The notes beneath the pieces are model-generated. The model made no database searches and was not told the DNA's origin. It was given only the letters and a program-made list of their open reading frames with translations. Positions 48,481 to 61,191 of a stretch of 64,000 nucleotides of DNA are shown piece by piece (the stretch's first letter is position 1; every line of letters starts with the position of its first letter). The translations under genes and the position numbers were made by a program. The stretch lies in assembly GCA_003116995.1 (NCBI GenBank), contig BDSL01000060.1, positions 575,526 through 639,525 of the forward strand, in the 5' to 3' direction. Source of the DNA: Yamagishiella unicocca (lineage: Eukaryota; Chlorophyta; Chlorophyceae; Chlamydomonadales; Volvocaceae).

Positions 48481-51400
48481 CGCAAGAGGTACCTGAAAAT
48501 GGCCATGGTGGTTAGCGAAGCACAGAGCAACGAGCTGGCTGCCCAGGTTTGCCTTGTCCTACAGGTGCAGTGCCTTGACCAAATGGCACCAAACTTGCGC
48601 TTTGATCTTTCAATGATATTTATAATCAATACCGAACGTTTTGGGGCCAGCAGCAAACCGCAAGAGGTACCTGAAAATGGCCATGGTGGTTAGCTAAGCA
48701 CAGAGCAACAAGCTGGCTGCCCAGGTTTGCCTTGTCCTACAGGTGCAGTGCCTTGACCAAATGGCACCAAACTTGCGCTTTGATCTTTCAATGATATTTA
48801 TAATCAATACCGAACGTTTTGGGGCCAGCAGCAAACCGCAAGAGGTACCTGAAAATGGCCATGGTGGTTAGCTAAGCACAGAGCAACGAGCTGCTGCCCA
48901 GGTTTGCCTTGTCCTACAGGTGCAGTGCCTTGACCAAATGGCACCAAACTTGCGCTTTGATCTTTCAATGATATTTATAATCAATACCGAACGTTTTGGG
49001 GCCAGCAGCAAACCGCAAGAGGTACCTGAAAATGGCCATGGTGGTTAGCTAAGCACAGAGCAACAGCTGGCTGCCCAGGTTTGCCTTGTCCTACAGGTGC
49101 AGTGCCTTGACCAAATGGCACCAAACTTGCGCTTTGATCTTTCAATGATATTTATAATCAATACCGAACGTTTTGGGGCCAGCAGCAAACCGCAAGAGGT
49201 ACCTGAAAATGGCCATGGTGGTTAGCTAAGCACAGAGCAACAAGCTGGCTGCCCAGGTTTGCCTTGTCCTACAGGTGCAGTGCCTTGACCAAATGGCACC
49301 AAACTTGCGCTTTGATCTTTCAATGATATTTATAATCAATACCGAACGTTTTGGGGCCAGCAGCAAACCGCAAGAGGTACCTGAAAATGGCCATGGTGGT
49401 TAGCTAAGCACAGAGCAACGAGCTGGCTGCCCAGGTTTGCCTTGTCCTACAGGTGCAGTGCCTTGACCAAATGGCACCAAACTTGCGCTTTGATCTTTCA
49501 ATGATATTTATAATCAATACCGAACGTTTTGGGGCCAGCAGCAAACCGCAAGAGGTACCTGAAAATGGCCATGGTGGTTAGCTAAGCACAGAGCAACGAG
49601 CTGGCTGCCCAGGTTTGCCTTGTCCTACAGGTGCAGTGCCTTGACCAAATGGCACCAAACTTGCGCTTTGATCTTTCAATGATATTTATAATCAATACCG
49701 AACGTTTTGGGGCCAGCAGCAAACCGCAAGAGGTACCTGAAAATGGCCATGGTGGTTAGCTAAGCACAGAGCAACGAGCTGGCTGCCCAGGTTTGCCTTG
49801 TCCTACAGGTGCAGTGCCTTGACCAAATGGCACCAAACTTGCGCTTTGATCTTTCAATGATATTTATAATCAATACCGAACGTTTTGGGGCCAGCAGCAA
49901 ACCGCAAGAGGTACCTGAAAATGGCCATGGTGGTTAGCTAAGCACAGAGCAACAAGCTGGCTGCCCAGGTTTGCCTTGTCCTACAGGTGCAGTGCCTTGA
50001 CCAAATGGCACCAAACTTGCGCTTTGATCTTTCAATGATATTTATAATCAATACCGAACGTTTTGGGGCCAGCAGCAAACCGCAAGAGGTACCTGAAAAT
50101 GGCCATGGTGGTTAGCTAAGCACAGAGCAACAGCTGGCTGCCCAGGTTTGCCTTGTCCTACAGGTGCAGTGCCTTGACCAAATGGCACCAAACTTGCGCT
50201 TTGATCTTTCAATGATATTTATAATCAATACCGAACGTTTTGGGGCCAGCAGCAAACCGCAAGAGGTACCTGAAAATGGCCATGGTGGTTAGCTAAGCAC
50301 AGAGCAACAAGCTGGCTGCCCAGGTTTGCCTTGTCCTACAGGTGCAGTGCCTTGACCAAATGGCACCAAACTTGCGCTTTGATCTTTCAATGATATTTAT
50401 AATCAATACCGAACGTTTTGGGGCCAGCAGCAAACCGCAAGAGGTACCTGAAAATGGCCATGGTGGTTAGCTAAGCACAGAGCAACAAGCTGGCTGCCCA
50501 GGTTTGCCTTGTCCTACAGGTGCAGTGCCTTGACCAAATGGCACCAAACTTGCGCTTTGATCTTTCAATGATATTTATAATCAATACCGAACGTTTTGGG
50601 GCCAGCAGCAAACCGCAAGAGGTACCTGAAAATGGCCATGGTGGTTAGCTAAGCACAGAGCAACGAGCTGGCTGCCCAGGTTTGCCTTGTCCTACAGGTG
50701 CAGTGCCTTGACCAAATGGCACCAAACTTGCGCTTTGATCTTTCAATGATATTTATAATCAATACCGAACGTTTTGGGGCCAGCAGCAAACCGCAAGAGG
50801 TACCTGAAAATGGCCATGGTGGTTAGCTAAGCACAGAGCAACAGCTGGCTGCCCAGGTTTGCCTTGTCCTACAGGTGCAGTGCCTTGACCAAATGGCACC
50901 AAACTTGCGCTTTGATCTTTCAATGATATTTATAATCAATACCGAACGTTTTGGGGCCAGCAGCAAACCGCAAGAGGTACCTGAAAATGGCCATGGTGGT
51001 TAGCTAAGCACAGAGCAACAGCTGGCTGCCCAGGTTTGCCTTGTCCTACAGGTGCAGTGCCTTGACCAAATGGCACCAAACTTGCGCTTTGATCTTTCAA
51101 TGATATTTATAATCAATACCGAACGTTTTGGGGCCAGCAGCAAACCGCAAGAGGTACCTGAAAATGGCCATGGTGGTTAGCTAAGCACAGAGCAACAGCT
51201 GGCTGCCCAGGTTTGCCTTGTCCTACAGGTGCAGTGCCTTGACCAAATGGCACCAAACTTGCGCTTTGATCTTTCAATGATATTTATAATCAATACCGAA
51301 CGTTTTGGGGCCAGCAGCAAACCGCAAGAGGTACCTGAAAATGGCCATGGTGGTTAGCTAAGCACAGAGCAACAAGCTGGCTGCCCAGGTTTGCCTTGTC

Positions 51401-54400
51401 CTACAGGTGCAGTGCCTTGACCAAATGGCACCAAACTTGCGCTTTGATCTTTCAATGATATTTATAATCAATACCGAACGTTTTGGGGCCAGCAGCAAAC
51501 CGCAAGAGGTACCTGAAAATGGCCATGGTGGTTAGCTAAGCACAGAGCAACAGCTGGCTGCCCAGGTTTGCCTTGTCCTACAGGTGCAGTGCCTTGACCA
51601 AATGGCACCAAACTTGCGCTTTGATCTTTCAATGATATTTATAATCAATACCGAACGTTTTGGGGCCAGCAGCAAACCGCAAGAGGTACCTGAAAATGGC
51701 CATGGTGGTTAGCTAAGCACAGAGCAACAAGCTGGCTGCCCAGGTTTGCCTTGTCCTACAGGTGCAGTGCCTTGACCAAATGGCACCAAACTTGCGCTTT
51801 GATCTTTCAATGATATTTATAATCAATACCGAACGTTTTGGGGCCAGCAGCAAACCGCAAGAGGTACCTGAAAATGGCCATGGTGGTTAGCTAAGCACAG
51901 AGCAACAGCTGGCTGCCCAGGTTTGCCTTGTCCTACAGGTGCAGTGCCTTGACCAAATGGCACCAAACTTGCGCTTTGATCTTTCAATGATATTTATAAT
52001 CAATACCGAACGTTTTGGGGCCAGCAGCAAACCGCAAGAGGTACCTGAAAATGGCCATGGTGGTTAGCTAAGCACAGAGCAACGAGCTGGCTGCCCAGGT
52101 TTGCCTTGTCCTACAGGTGCAGTGCCTTGACCAAATGGCACCAAACTTGCGCTTTGATCTTTCAATGATATTTATAATCAATACCGAACGTTTTGGGGCC
52201 AGCAGCAAACCGCAAGAGGTACCTGAAAATGGCCATGGTGGTTAGCTAAGCACAGAGCAACGAGCTGGCTGCCCAGGTTTGCCTTGTCCTACAGGTGCAG
52301 TGCCTTGACCAAATGGCACCAAACTTGCGCTTTGATCTTTCAATGATATTTATAATCAATACCGAACGTTTTGGGGCCAGCAGCAAACCGCAAGAGGTAC
52401 CTGAAAATGGCCATGGTGGTTAGCTAAGCACAGAGCAACGAGCTGGCTGCCCAGGTTTGCCTTGTCCTACAGGTGCAGTGCCTTGACCAAATGGCACCAA
52501 ACTTGCGCTTTGATCTTTCAATGATATTTATAATCAATACCGAACGTTTTGGGGCCAGCAGCAAACCGCAAGAGGTACCTGAAAATGGCCATGGTGGTTA
52601 GCTAAGCACAGAGCAACGAGCTGGCTGCCCAGGTTTGCCTTGTCCTACAGGTGCAGTGCCTTGACCAAATGGCACCAAACTTGCGCTTTGATCTTTCAAT
52701 GATATTTATAATCAATACCGAACGTTTTGGGGCCAGCAGCAAACCGCAAGAGGTACCTGAAAATGGCCATGGTGGTTAGCTAAGCACAGAGCAACGAGCT
52801 GGCTGCCCAGGTTTGCCTTGTCCTACAGGTGCAGTGCCTTGACCAAATGGCACCAAACTTGCGCTTTGATCTTTCAATGATATTTATAATCAATACCGAA
52901 CGTTTTGGGGCCAGCAGCAAACCGCAAGAGGTACCTGAAAATGGCCATGGTGGTTAGCTAAGCACAGAGCAACGAGCTGGCTGCCCAGGTTTGCCTTGTC
53001 CTACAGGTGCAGTGCCTTGACCAAATGGCACCAAACTTGCGCTTTGATCTTTCAATGATATTTATAATCAATACCGAACGTTTTGGGGCCAGCAGCAAAC
53101 CGCAAGAGGTACCTGAAAATGGCCATGGTGGTTAGCTAAGCACAGAGCAACAGCTGGCTGCCCAGGTTTGCCTTGTCCTACAGGTGCAGTGCCTTGACCA
53201 AATGGCACCAAACTTGCGCTTTGATCTTTCAATGATATTTATAATCAATACCGAACGTTTTGGGGCCAGCAGCAAACCGCAAGAGGTACCTGAAAATGGC
53301 CATGGTGGTTAGCTAAGCACAGAGCAACGAGCTGGCTGCCCAGGTTTGCCTTGTCCTACAGGTGCAGTGCCTTGACCAAATGGCACCAAACTTGCGCTTT
53401 GATCTTTCAATGATATTTATAATCAATACCGAACGTTTTGGGGCCAGCAGCAAACCGCAAGAGGTACCTGAAAATGGCCATGGTGGTTAGCTAAGCACAG
53501 AGCAACGAGCTGGCTGCCCAGGTTTGCCTTGTCCTACAGGTGCAGTGCCTTGACCAAATGGCACCAAACTTGCGCTTTGATCTTTCAATGATATTTATAA
53601 TCAATACCGAACGTTTTGGGGCCAGCAGCAAACCGCAAGAGGTACCTGAAAATGGCCATGGTGGTTAGCTAAGCACAGAGCAACGAGCTGGCTGCCCAGG
53701 TTTGCCTTGTCCTACAGGTGCAGTGCCTTGACCAAATGGCACCAAACTTGCGCTTTGATCTTTCAATGATATTTATAATCAATACCGAACGTTTTGGGGC
53801 CAGCAGCAAACCGCAAGAGGTACCTGAAAATGGCCATGGTGGTTAGCTAAGCACAGAGCAACGAGCTGGCTGCCCAGGTTTGCCTTGTCCTACAGGTGCA
53901 GTGCCTTGACCAAATGGCACCAAACTTGCGCTTTGATCTTTCAATGATATTTATAATCAATACCGAACGTTTTGGGGCCAGCAGCAAACCGCAAGAGGTA
54001 CCTGAAAATGGCCATGGTGGTTAGCTAAGCACAGAGCAACGAGCTGGCTGCCCAGGTTTGCCTTGTCCTACAGGTGCAGTGCCTTGACCAAATGGCACCA
54101 AACTTGCGCTTTGATCTTTCAATGATATTTATAATCAATACCGAACGTTTTGGGGCCAGCAGCAAACCGCAAGAGGTACCTGAAAATGGCCATGGTGGTT
54201 AGCTAAGCACAGAGCAACGAGCTGGCTGCCCAGGTTTGCCTTGTCCTACAGGTGCAGTGCCTTGACCAAATGGCACCAAACTTGCGCTTTGATCTTTCAA
54301 TGATATTTATAATCAATACCGAACGTTTTGGGGCCAGCAGCAAACCGCAAGAGGTACCTGAAAATGGCCATGGTGGTTAGCTAAGCACAGAGCAACGAGC

Positions 54401-57400
54401 TGGCTGCCCAGGTTTGCCTTGTCCTACAGGTGCAGTGCCTTGACCAAATGGCACCAAACTTGCGCTTTGATCTTTCAATGATATTTATAATCAATACCGA
54501 ACGTTTTGGGGCCAGCAGCAAACCGCAAGAGGTACCTGAAAATGGCCATGGTGGTTAGCTAAGCACAGAGCAACGAGCTGGCTGCCCAGGTTTGCCTTGT
54601 CCTACAGGTGCAGTGCCTTGACCAAATGGCACCAAACTTGCGCTTTGATCTTTCAATGATATTTATAATCAATACCGAACGTTTTGGGGCCAGCAGCAAA
54701 CCGCAAGAGGTACCTGAAAATGGCCATGGTGGTTAGCTAAGCACAGAGCAACGAGCTGGCTGCCCAGGTTTGCCTTGTCCTACAGGTGCAGTGCCTTGAC
54801 CAAATGGCACCAAACTTGCGCTTTGATCTTTCAATGATATTTATAATCAATACCGAACGTTTTGGGGCCAGCAGCAAACCGCAAGAGGTACCTGAAAATG
54901 GCCATGGTGGTTAGCTAAGCACAGAGCAACGAGCTGGCTGCCCAGGTTTGCCTTGTCCTACAGGTGCAGTGCCTTGACCAAATGGCACCAAACTTGCGCT
55001 TTGATCTTTCAATGATATTTATAATCAATACCGAACGTTTTGGGGCCAGCAGCAAACCGCAAGAGGTACCTGAAAATGGCCATGGTGGTTAGCTAAGCAC
55101 AGAGCAACGAGCTGGCTGCCCAGGTTTGCCTTGTCCTACAGGTGCAGTGCCTTGACCAAATGGCACCAAACTTGCGCTTTGATCTTTCAATGATATTTAT
55201 AATCAATACCGAACGTTTTGGGGCCAGCAGCAAACCGCAAGAGGTACCTGAAAATGGCCATGGTGGTTAGCTAAGCACAGAGCAACAGCTGGCTGCCCAG
55301 GTTTGCCTTGTCCTACAGGTGCAGTGCCTTGACCAAATGGCACCAAACTTGCGCTTTGATCTTTCAATGATATTTATAATCAATACCGAACGTTTTGGGG
55401 CCAGCAGCAAACCGCAAGAGGTACCTGAAAATGGCCATGGTGGTTAGCTAAGCACAGAGCAACGAGCTGGCTGCCCAGGTTTGCCTTGTCCTACAGGTGC
55501 AGTGCCTTGACCAAATGGCACCAAACTTGCGCTTTGATCTTTCAATGATATTTATAATCAATACCGAACGTTTTGGGGCCAGCAGCAAACCGCAAGAGGT
55601 ACCTGAAAATGGCCATGGTGGTTAGCTAAGCACAGAGCAACGAGCTGGCTGCCCAGGTTTGCCTTGTCCTACAGGTGCAGTGCCTTGACCAAATGGCACC
55701 AAACTTGCGCTTTGATCTTTCAATGATATTTATAATCAATACCGAACGTTTTGGGGCCAGCAGCAAACCGCAAGAGGTACCTGAAAATGGCCATGGTGGT
55801 TAGCTAAGCACAGAGCAACGAGCTGGCTGCCCAGGTTTGCCTTGTCCTACAGGTGCAGTGCCTTGACCAAATGGCACCAAACTTGCGCTTTGATCTTTCA
55901 ATGATATTTATAATCAATACCGAACGTTTTGGGGCCAGCAGCAAACCGCAAGAGGTACCTGAAAATGGCCATGGTGGTTAGCTAAGCACAGAGCAACGAG
56001 CTGGCTGCCCAGGTTTGCCTTGTCCTACAGGTGCAGTGCCTTGACCAAATGGCACCAAACTTGCGCTTTGATCTTTCAATGATATTTATAATCAATACCG
56101 AACGTTTTGGGGCCAGCAGCAAACCGCAAGAGGTACCTGAAAATGGCCATGGTGGTTAGCTAAGCACAGAGCAACGAGCTGGCTGCCCAGGTTTGCCTTG
56201 TCCTACAGGTGCAGTGCCTTGACCAAATGGCACCAAACTTGCGCTTTGATCTTTCAATGATATTTATAATCAATACCGAACGTTTTGGGGCCAGCAGCAA
56301 ACCGCAAGAGGTACCTGAAAATGGCCATGGTGGTTAGCTAAGCACAGAGCAACGAGCTGGCTGCCCAGGTTTGCCTTGTCCTACAGGTGCAGTGCCTTGA
56401 CCAAATGGCACCAAACTTGCGCTTTGATCTTTCAATGATATTTATAATCAATACCGAACGTTTTGGGGCCAGCAGCAAACCGCAAGAGGTACCTGAAAAT
56501 GGCCATGGTGGTTAGCTAAGCACAGAGCAACGAGCTGGCTGCCCAGGTTTGCCTTGTCCTACAGGTGCAGTGCCTTGACCAAATGGCACCAAACTTGCGC
56601 TTTGATCTTTCAATGATATTTATAATCAATACCGAACGTTTTGGGGCCAGCAGCAAACCGCAAGAGGTACCTGAAAATGGCCATGGTGGTTAGCTAAGCA
56701 CAGAGCAACGAGCTGGCTGCCCAGGTTTGCCTTGTCCTACAGGTGCAGTGCCTTGACCAAATGGCACCAAACTTGCGCTTTGATCTTTCAATGATATTTA
56801 TAATCAATACCGAACGTTTTGGGGCCAGCAGCAAACCGCAAGAGGTACCTGAAAATGGCCATGGTGGTTAGCTAAGCACAGAGCAACGAGCTGGCTGCCC
56901 AGGTTTGCCTTGTCCTACAGGTGCAGTGCCTTGACCAAATGGCACCAAACTTGCGCTTTGATCTTTCAATGATATTTATAATCAATACCGAACGTTTTGG
57001 GGCCAGCAGCAAACCGCAAGAGGTACCTGAAAATGGCCATGGTGGTTAGCTAAGCACAGAGCAACGAGCTGGCTGCCCAGGTTTGCCTTGTCCTACAGGT
57101 GCAGTGCCTTGACCAAATGGCACCAAACTTGCGCTTTGATCTTTCAATGATATTTATAATCAATACCGAACGTTTTGGGGCCAGCAGCAAACCGCAAGAG
57201 GTACCTGAAAATGGCCATGGTGGTTAGCTAAGCACAGAGCAACGAGCTGGCTGCCCAGGTTTGCCTTGTCCTACAGGTGCAGTGCCTTGACCAAATGGCA
57301 CCAAACTTGCGCTTTGATCTTTCAATGATATTTATAATCAATACCGAACGTTTTGGGGCCAGCAGCAAACCGCAAGAGGTACCTGAAAATGGCCATGGTG

Positions 57401-59353
57401 GTTAGCTAAGCACAGAGCAACGAGCTGGCTGCCCAGGTTTGCCTTGTCCTACAGGTGCAGTGCCTTGACCAAATGGCACCAAACTTGCGCTTTGATCTTT
57501 CAATGATATTTATAATCAATACCGAACGTTTTGGGGCCAGCAGCAAACCGCAAGAGGTACCTGAAAATGGCCATGGTGGTTAGCTAAGCACAGAGCAACG
57601 AGCTGGCTGCCCAGGTTTGCCTTGTCCTACAGGTGCAGTGCCTTGACCAAATGGCACCAAACTTGCGCTTTGATCTTTCAATGATATTTATAATCAATAC
57701 CGAACGTTTTGGGGCCAGCAGCAAACCGCAAGAGGTACCTGAAAATGGCCATGGTGGTTAGCTAAGCACAGAGCAACGAGCTGGCTGCCCAGGTTTGCCT
57801 TGTCCTACAGGTGCAGTGCCTTGACCAAATGGCACCAAACTTGCGCTTTGATCTTTCAATGATATTTATAATCAATACCGAACGTTTTGGGGCCAGCAGC
57901 AAACCGCAAGAGGTACCTGAAAATGGCCATGGTGGTTAGCTAAGCACAGAGCAACGAGCTGGCTGCCCAGGTTTGCCTTGTCCTACAGGTGCAGTGCCTT
58001 GACCAAATGGCACCAAACTTGCGCTTTGATCTTTCAATGATATTTATAATCAATACCGAACGTTTTGGGGCCAGCAGCAAACCGCAAGAGGTACCTGAAA
58101 ATGGCCATGGTGGTTAGCTAAGCACAGAGCAACGAGCTGGCTGCCCAGGTTTGCCTTGTCCTACAGGTGCAGTGCCTTGACCAAATGGCACCAAACTTGC
58201 GCTTTGATCTTTCAATGATATTTATAATCAATACCGAACGTTTTGGGGCCAGCAGCAAACCGCAAGAGGTACCTGAAAATGGCCATGGTGGTTAGCTAAG
58301 CACAGAGCAACGAGCTGGCTGCCCAGGTTTGCCTTGTCCTACAGGTGCAGTGCCTTGACCAAATGGCACCAAACTTGCGCTTTGATCTTTCAATGATATT
58401 TATAATCAATACCGAACGTTTTGGGGCCAGCAGCAAACCGCAAGAGGTACCTGAAAATGGCCATGGTGGTTAGCTAAGCACAGAGCAACGAGCTGGCTGC
58501 CCAGGTTTGCCTTGTCCTACAGGTGCAGTGCCTTGACCAAATGGCACCAAACTTGCGCTTTGATCTTTCAATGATATTTATAATCAATACCGAACGTTTT
58601 GGGGCCAGCAGCAAACCGCAAGAGGTACCTGAAAATGGCCATGGTGGTTAGCTAAGCACAGAGCAACGAGCTGGCTGCCCAGGTTTGCCTTGTCCTACAG
58701 GTGCAGTGCCTTGACCAAATGGCACCAAACTTGCGCTTTGATCTTTCAATGATATTTATAATCAATACCGAACGTTTTGGGGCCAGCAGCAAACCGCAAG
58801 AGGTACCTGAAAATGGCCATGGTGGTTAGCTAAGCACAGAGCAACAAGCTGCTGCCCAGGTTTGCCTTGTCCTACAGGTGCAGTGCCTTGACCAAATGGC
58901 ACCAAACTTGCGCTTTGATCTTTCAATGATATTTATAATCAATACCGAACGTTTTGGGGCCAGCAGCAAACCGCAAGAGGTACCTGAAAATGGCCATGGT
59001 GGTTAGCTAAGCACAGAGCAACAAGCTGGCTGCCCAGGTTTGCCTTGTCCTACAGGTGCAGTGCCTTGACCAAATGGCACCAAACTTGCGCTTTGATCTT
59101 TCAATGATATTTATAATCAATACCGAACGTTTTGGGGCCAGCAGCAAACCGCAAGAGGTACCTGAAAATGGCCATGGTGGTTAGCTAAGCACAGAGCAAC
59201 AAGCTGGCTGCCCAGGTTTGCCTTGTCCTACAGGTGCAGTGCCTTGACCAAATGGCACCAAACTTGCGCTTTGATCTTTCAATGATATTTATAATCAATA
59301 CCGAACGTTTGGGGCCAGCAGCAAACCGCAAGAGGTACCTGAAAATGGCCATG
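48481..59353 (+). repeat. homogenised satellite core
   Basis: About 61 near-identical 178-bp monomers. Almost all differences are at one site, CAACGAGCTGG versus CAACAAGCTGG, CAACAGCTGG or the GCTGCTG form. From about 55.44 to 58.83 kb about 19 consecutive copies look identical. The block ends inside a monomer at the second insertion. Confidence 0.92.
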
Positions 59354-59373
59354 CGTCTGTAAAATGGGAGCGT

Positions 59374-59575
59374 GACTATAGTCGGTCTTTTCGGAGTAAA
59401 AGCCGGTACGGATATAGTCGATGCATACACCATTCTTTTAGCCGATCAGCTGGTGGACTATAGCCGACCAGCTATAGCTCAACTATAGTCGATGCCAGAT
59501 ATAGACGAGCCGGCTATAGTGAACGACTATAGTTTCGCAGTGTCGGCTATAGATGCTGTCTATAGTCGAGGGCCT
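59374..59575. repeat. left subterminal CTATAG repeat array
   Basis: Eight CTATAG and two ATATAG cores in about 200 bp, mostly in the context ACTATAGTCG, GGCTATAG or CTATAGCCGA, in both orientations since the core is palindromic. Likely transposase-binding sites (inference). Confidence 0.85.
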
Positions 59576-59644
59576 TTCTATCAGTGTTCGGGAATGGGAC
59601 ACCGTATGATATTCCAGGTGAGTGTTTACAGATCGTGCGTATAG

Positions 59645-60735
59645 GTCAGTCTGTTCTTCCCTACAAACCGAACTCAGCTAGCCACACACCTGATGGGGCG
59701 CTACTGTGCTCCATGCCCCTTGCATTCCTCAAGTAATGCTGACCTACAGGCTTACTTCTCCTCGAGCTCACAACCTGCCCCTTCACCTCGCGGTTCCCTA
59801 GCTTCACTTTCCGGTTCATATCCCCTCTGCTACTGCTCGTGGTGCCTACCCCGTTGCTCTGGATCCAGACCATGCCGCTACTTGCTCAGCTGAGCCCTGC
59901 AGGGCCCATGCTCTGCTGATGCTCACAATCCATCACGCCGCTGCAGCTCCTCAACGACCAAATCCAGCCAGCCCGCTGCTCCATGCTCTCTGCTCCATAT
60001 CCTGCCAAGTCCTCTCCCAGCTGTGTGTCCCGCACGTCCTGTAGGTTGGAGAGTAGTTTTTTTATTAAGGAGTTGGTTGCAACACTACTCTCAGGACAGC
60101 TCTCTGGCAACACACGCAGAAAACAAGCGCCACTCCCATGCTTACCATCACAGCGTGATTTCCCAATGCTTCAACAAAGTTGGCAGCATACTGCGCAGCC
60201 AGGTTCTTAAGAGATGTCACCCAGTCTTGGCAGGATTCGATCGCTTTATCACCTGCACGTATTCCAGGTAAAATATCATTTCAGATAATGTAAAAAAATC
60301 CATTAACTAGGGAAATAAAGCCACGCAAGCAGAGCTTCGGGTTTGAGGTCAGCAAAGGTCTTCCTGCTCACCGGCAGCTCTCGAGCTTTGTTATACTGCT
60401 GGCAGCACCAAGTCCCAGTGGTCCTAACTTACGTCTAACTGCAAGCAGCGAGCAGCTCTGTCAGCTCCTGACGGTCGCCTTCCTCGGTCGCTGACCATAA
60501 CTCGCCAGGCAAAATGCTGAAGCGCAACGCCCAGAACTGAACAGGCCTGCCTAAATTATAATTATAAAGATACATTGCTCCACTAGAAGCCTGGAAAAGT
60601 GGCAGGTTGGATGCGTGGACACCTGGTCAAACATTGGCGAACACTGCTGCTGCATTGCTATTGCCTGGCAATATCGACAATGTATATGTACATTGCATAC
60701 GGTTAGTGCTGAAGGCGACAACAGCTTATTATGGA
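59645..60735 (-). pseudogene. decayed gene-like payload, copy 2
   Basis: Reverse-orientation relative of 3975-5097. On the minus strand it reads RPVQFWALRFSILPGELWSA and TEEGDRQELTELLAA (about 60555-60450), YNKARELPVSRKTFADLKPE and ALLAWLYFPS (about 60395-60305), VIESCQDWVTSLKNLAAQYA then ANFVEALGNHAVM (about 60243-60145), and QDVRDTQLGEDLAGYGAESM (about 60040-59980). The fragments are more continuous than in copy 1 but still broken by stops and apparent introns. The product is unrecognised. Comparison of the two copies shows which frame was once coding. Confidence 0.55.
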
Positions 60736-61042
60736 GGAGTTATGTGACAGGCTGGCAATGGTGAAGTATGCGCGAGAGAGGGGGGGTGCCGTATGGTGCC
60801 GCGGCTGTGTACGGCATCCCATTATTTATTTTATTAATATAGCAGAAGGACAGGCCTTTCGAGTTTTGGTACAAGCGCATACATAAACTGCAACATCAAT
60901 GACACACTGTTTGCGATCGGGGGTGTCATGTCAGAAACAGACATCAACCATTCCATTCATTCCGTTGCCAGGCTATAACCGCTCAACACCCAGGCGCACG
61001 CCCTGCAGCTGCGCATGCTGCCACCGCACTCACATTGGTACT
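60736..61042. other. unassigned interior of the second transposon
   Basis: About 300 bp with no recognisable gene. It includes an imperfect hairpin GGGTGCCGTA ... TACGGCATCCC at about 60785-60821 and an AT-rich patch at 60822-60842. Confidence 0.6.
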
Positions 61043-61177
61043 GGCTATAGTCGGTTGATATAGTCCATGACTATAGTCCAGATCAACTTTAGCTGGTGAC
61101 TATAGTCCAGATCCACTATAGATCGGATATTGTCCCCGGCCGTCTATTAGCCGATGTTGGACGCTATAGTCGGTCAG
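61043..61177. repeat. right subterminal CTATAG repeat array
   Basis: Five CTATAG and one ATATAG in about 135 bp, mainly GACTATAGTCCA and GCTATAGTCGG, mirroring the left end. Confidence 0.85.
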
Positions 61178-61191
61178 AAAAATTACAGACG

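Larger units (their letters stand above)
10679..59353 (+). repeat. 178-bp satellite array, main block (about 273 copies)
   Basis: An uninterrupted head-to-tail array, all in one orientation. The period measured in the uniform part is 178 bp (for example AACGTTTT at 56101, 56279 and 56457). Copies of 177 and 179 bp are common elsewhere. Each monomer carries GGTACCTGAAAATGGCCATGG, a splice-acceptor-like TTGCCTTGTCCTACAG/GTGCAG, and an AT-rich ATGATATTTATAATCAATACC end. Open frames of 60-236 codons occur on both strands, and runs longer than one monomer occur where lengths are multiples of three. They carry no gene-like features. Confidence 0.97.
59354..61191. mobile_element. 1.84-kb DNA transposon with CTATAG subterminal repeats
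   Basis: Interrupts a satellite monomer between CCATG and GTGGTTAGC. Ends are CGTCTGTAA at 59354 and TTACAGACG at 61191, a 9-bp inverted repeat. TG is present on both sides (59352-59353 and 61192-61193), giving a 2-bp duplication. Both subterminal regions are packed with CTATAG palindromes. The interior (about 59645-60735) is a decayed gene-like segment on the minus strand. No transposase was recognised, so the element is probably non-autonomous. The short duplication and subterminal repeats recall CACTA-type elements, but the terminus is not CACTA. The superfamily is unassigned. Confidence 0.85.

Noticed and set aside
59354..61191. CACTA superfamily assignment for the second insertion
   Set aside because: The short duplication and subterminal repeats fit, but the termini read CGTCTG rather than CACTA/CACTG and no transposase is present, so the family is left open.
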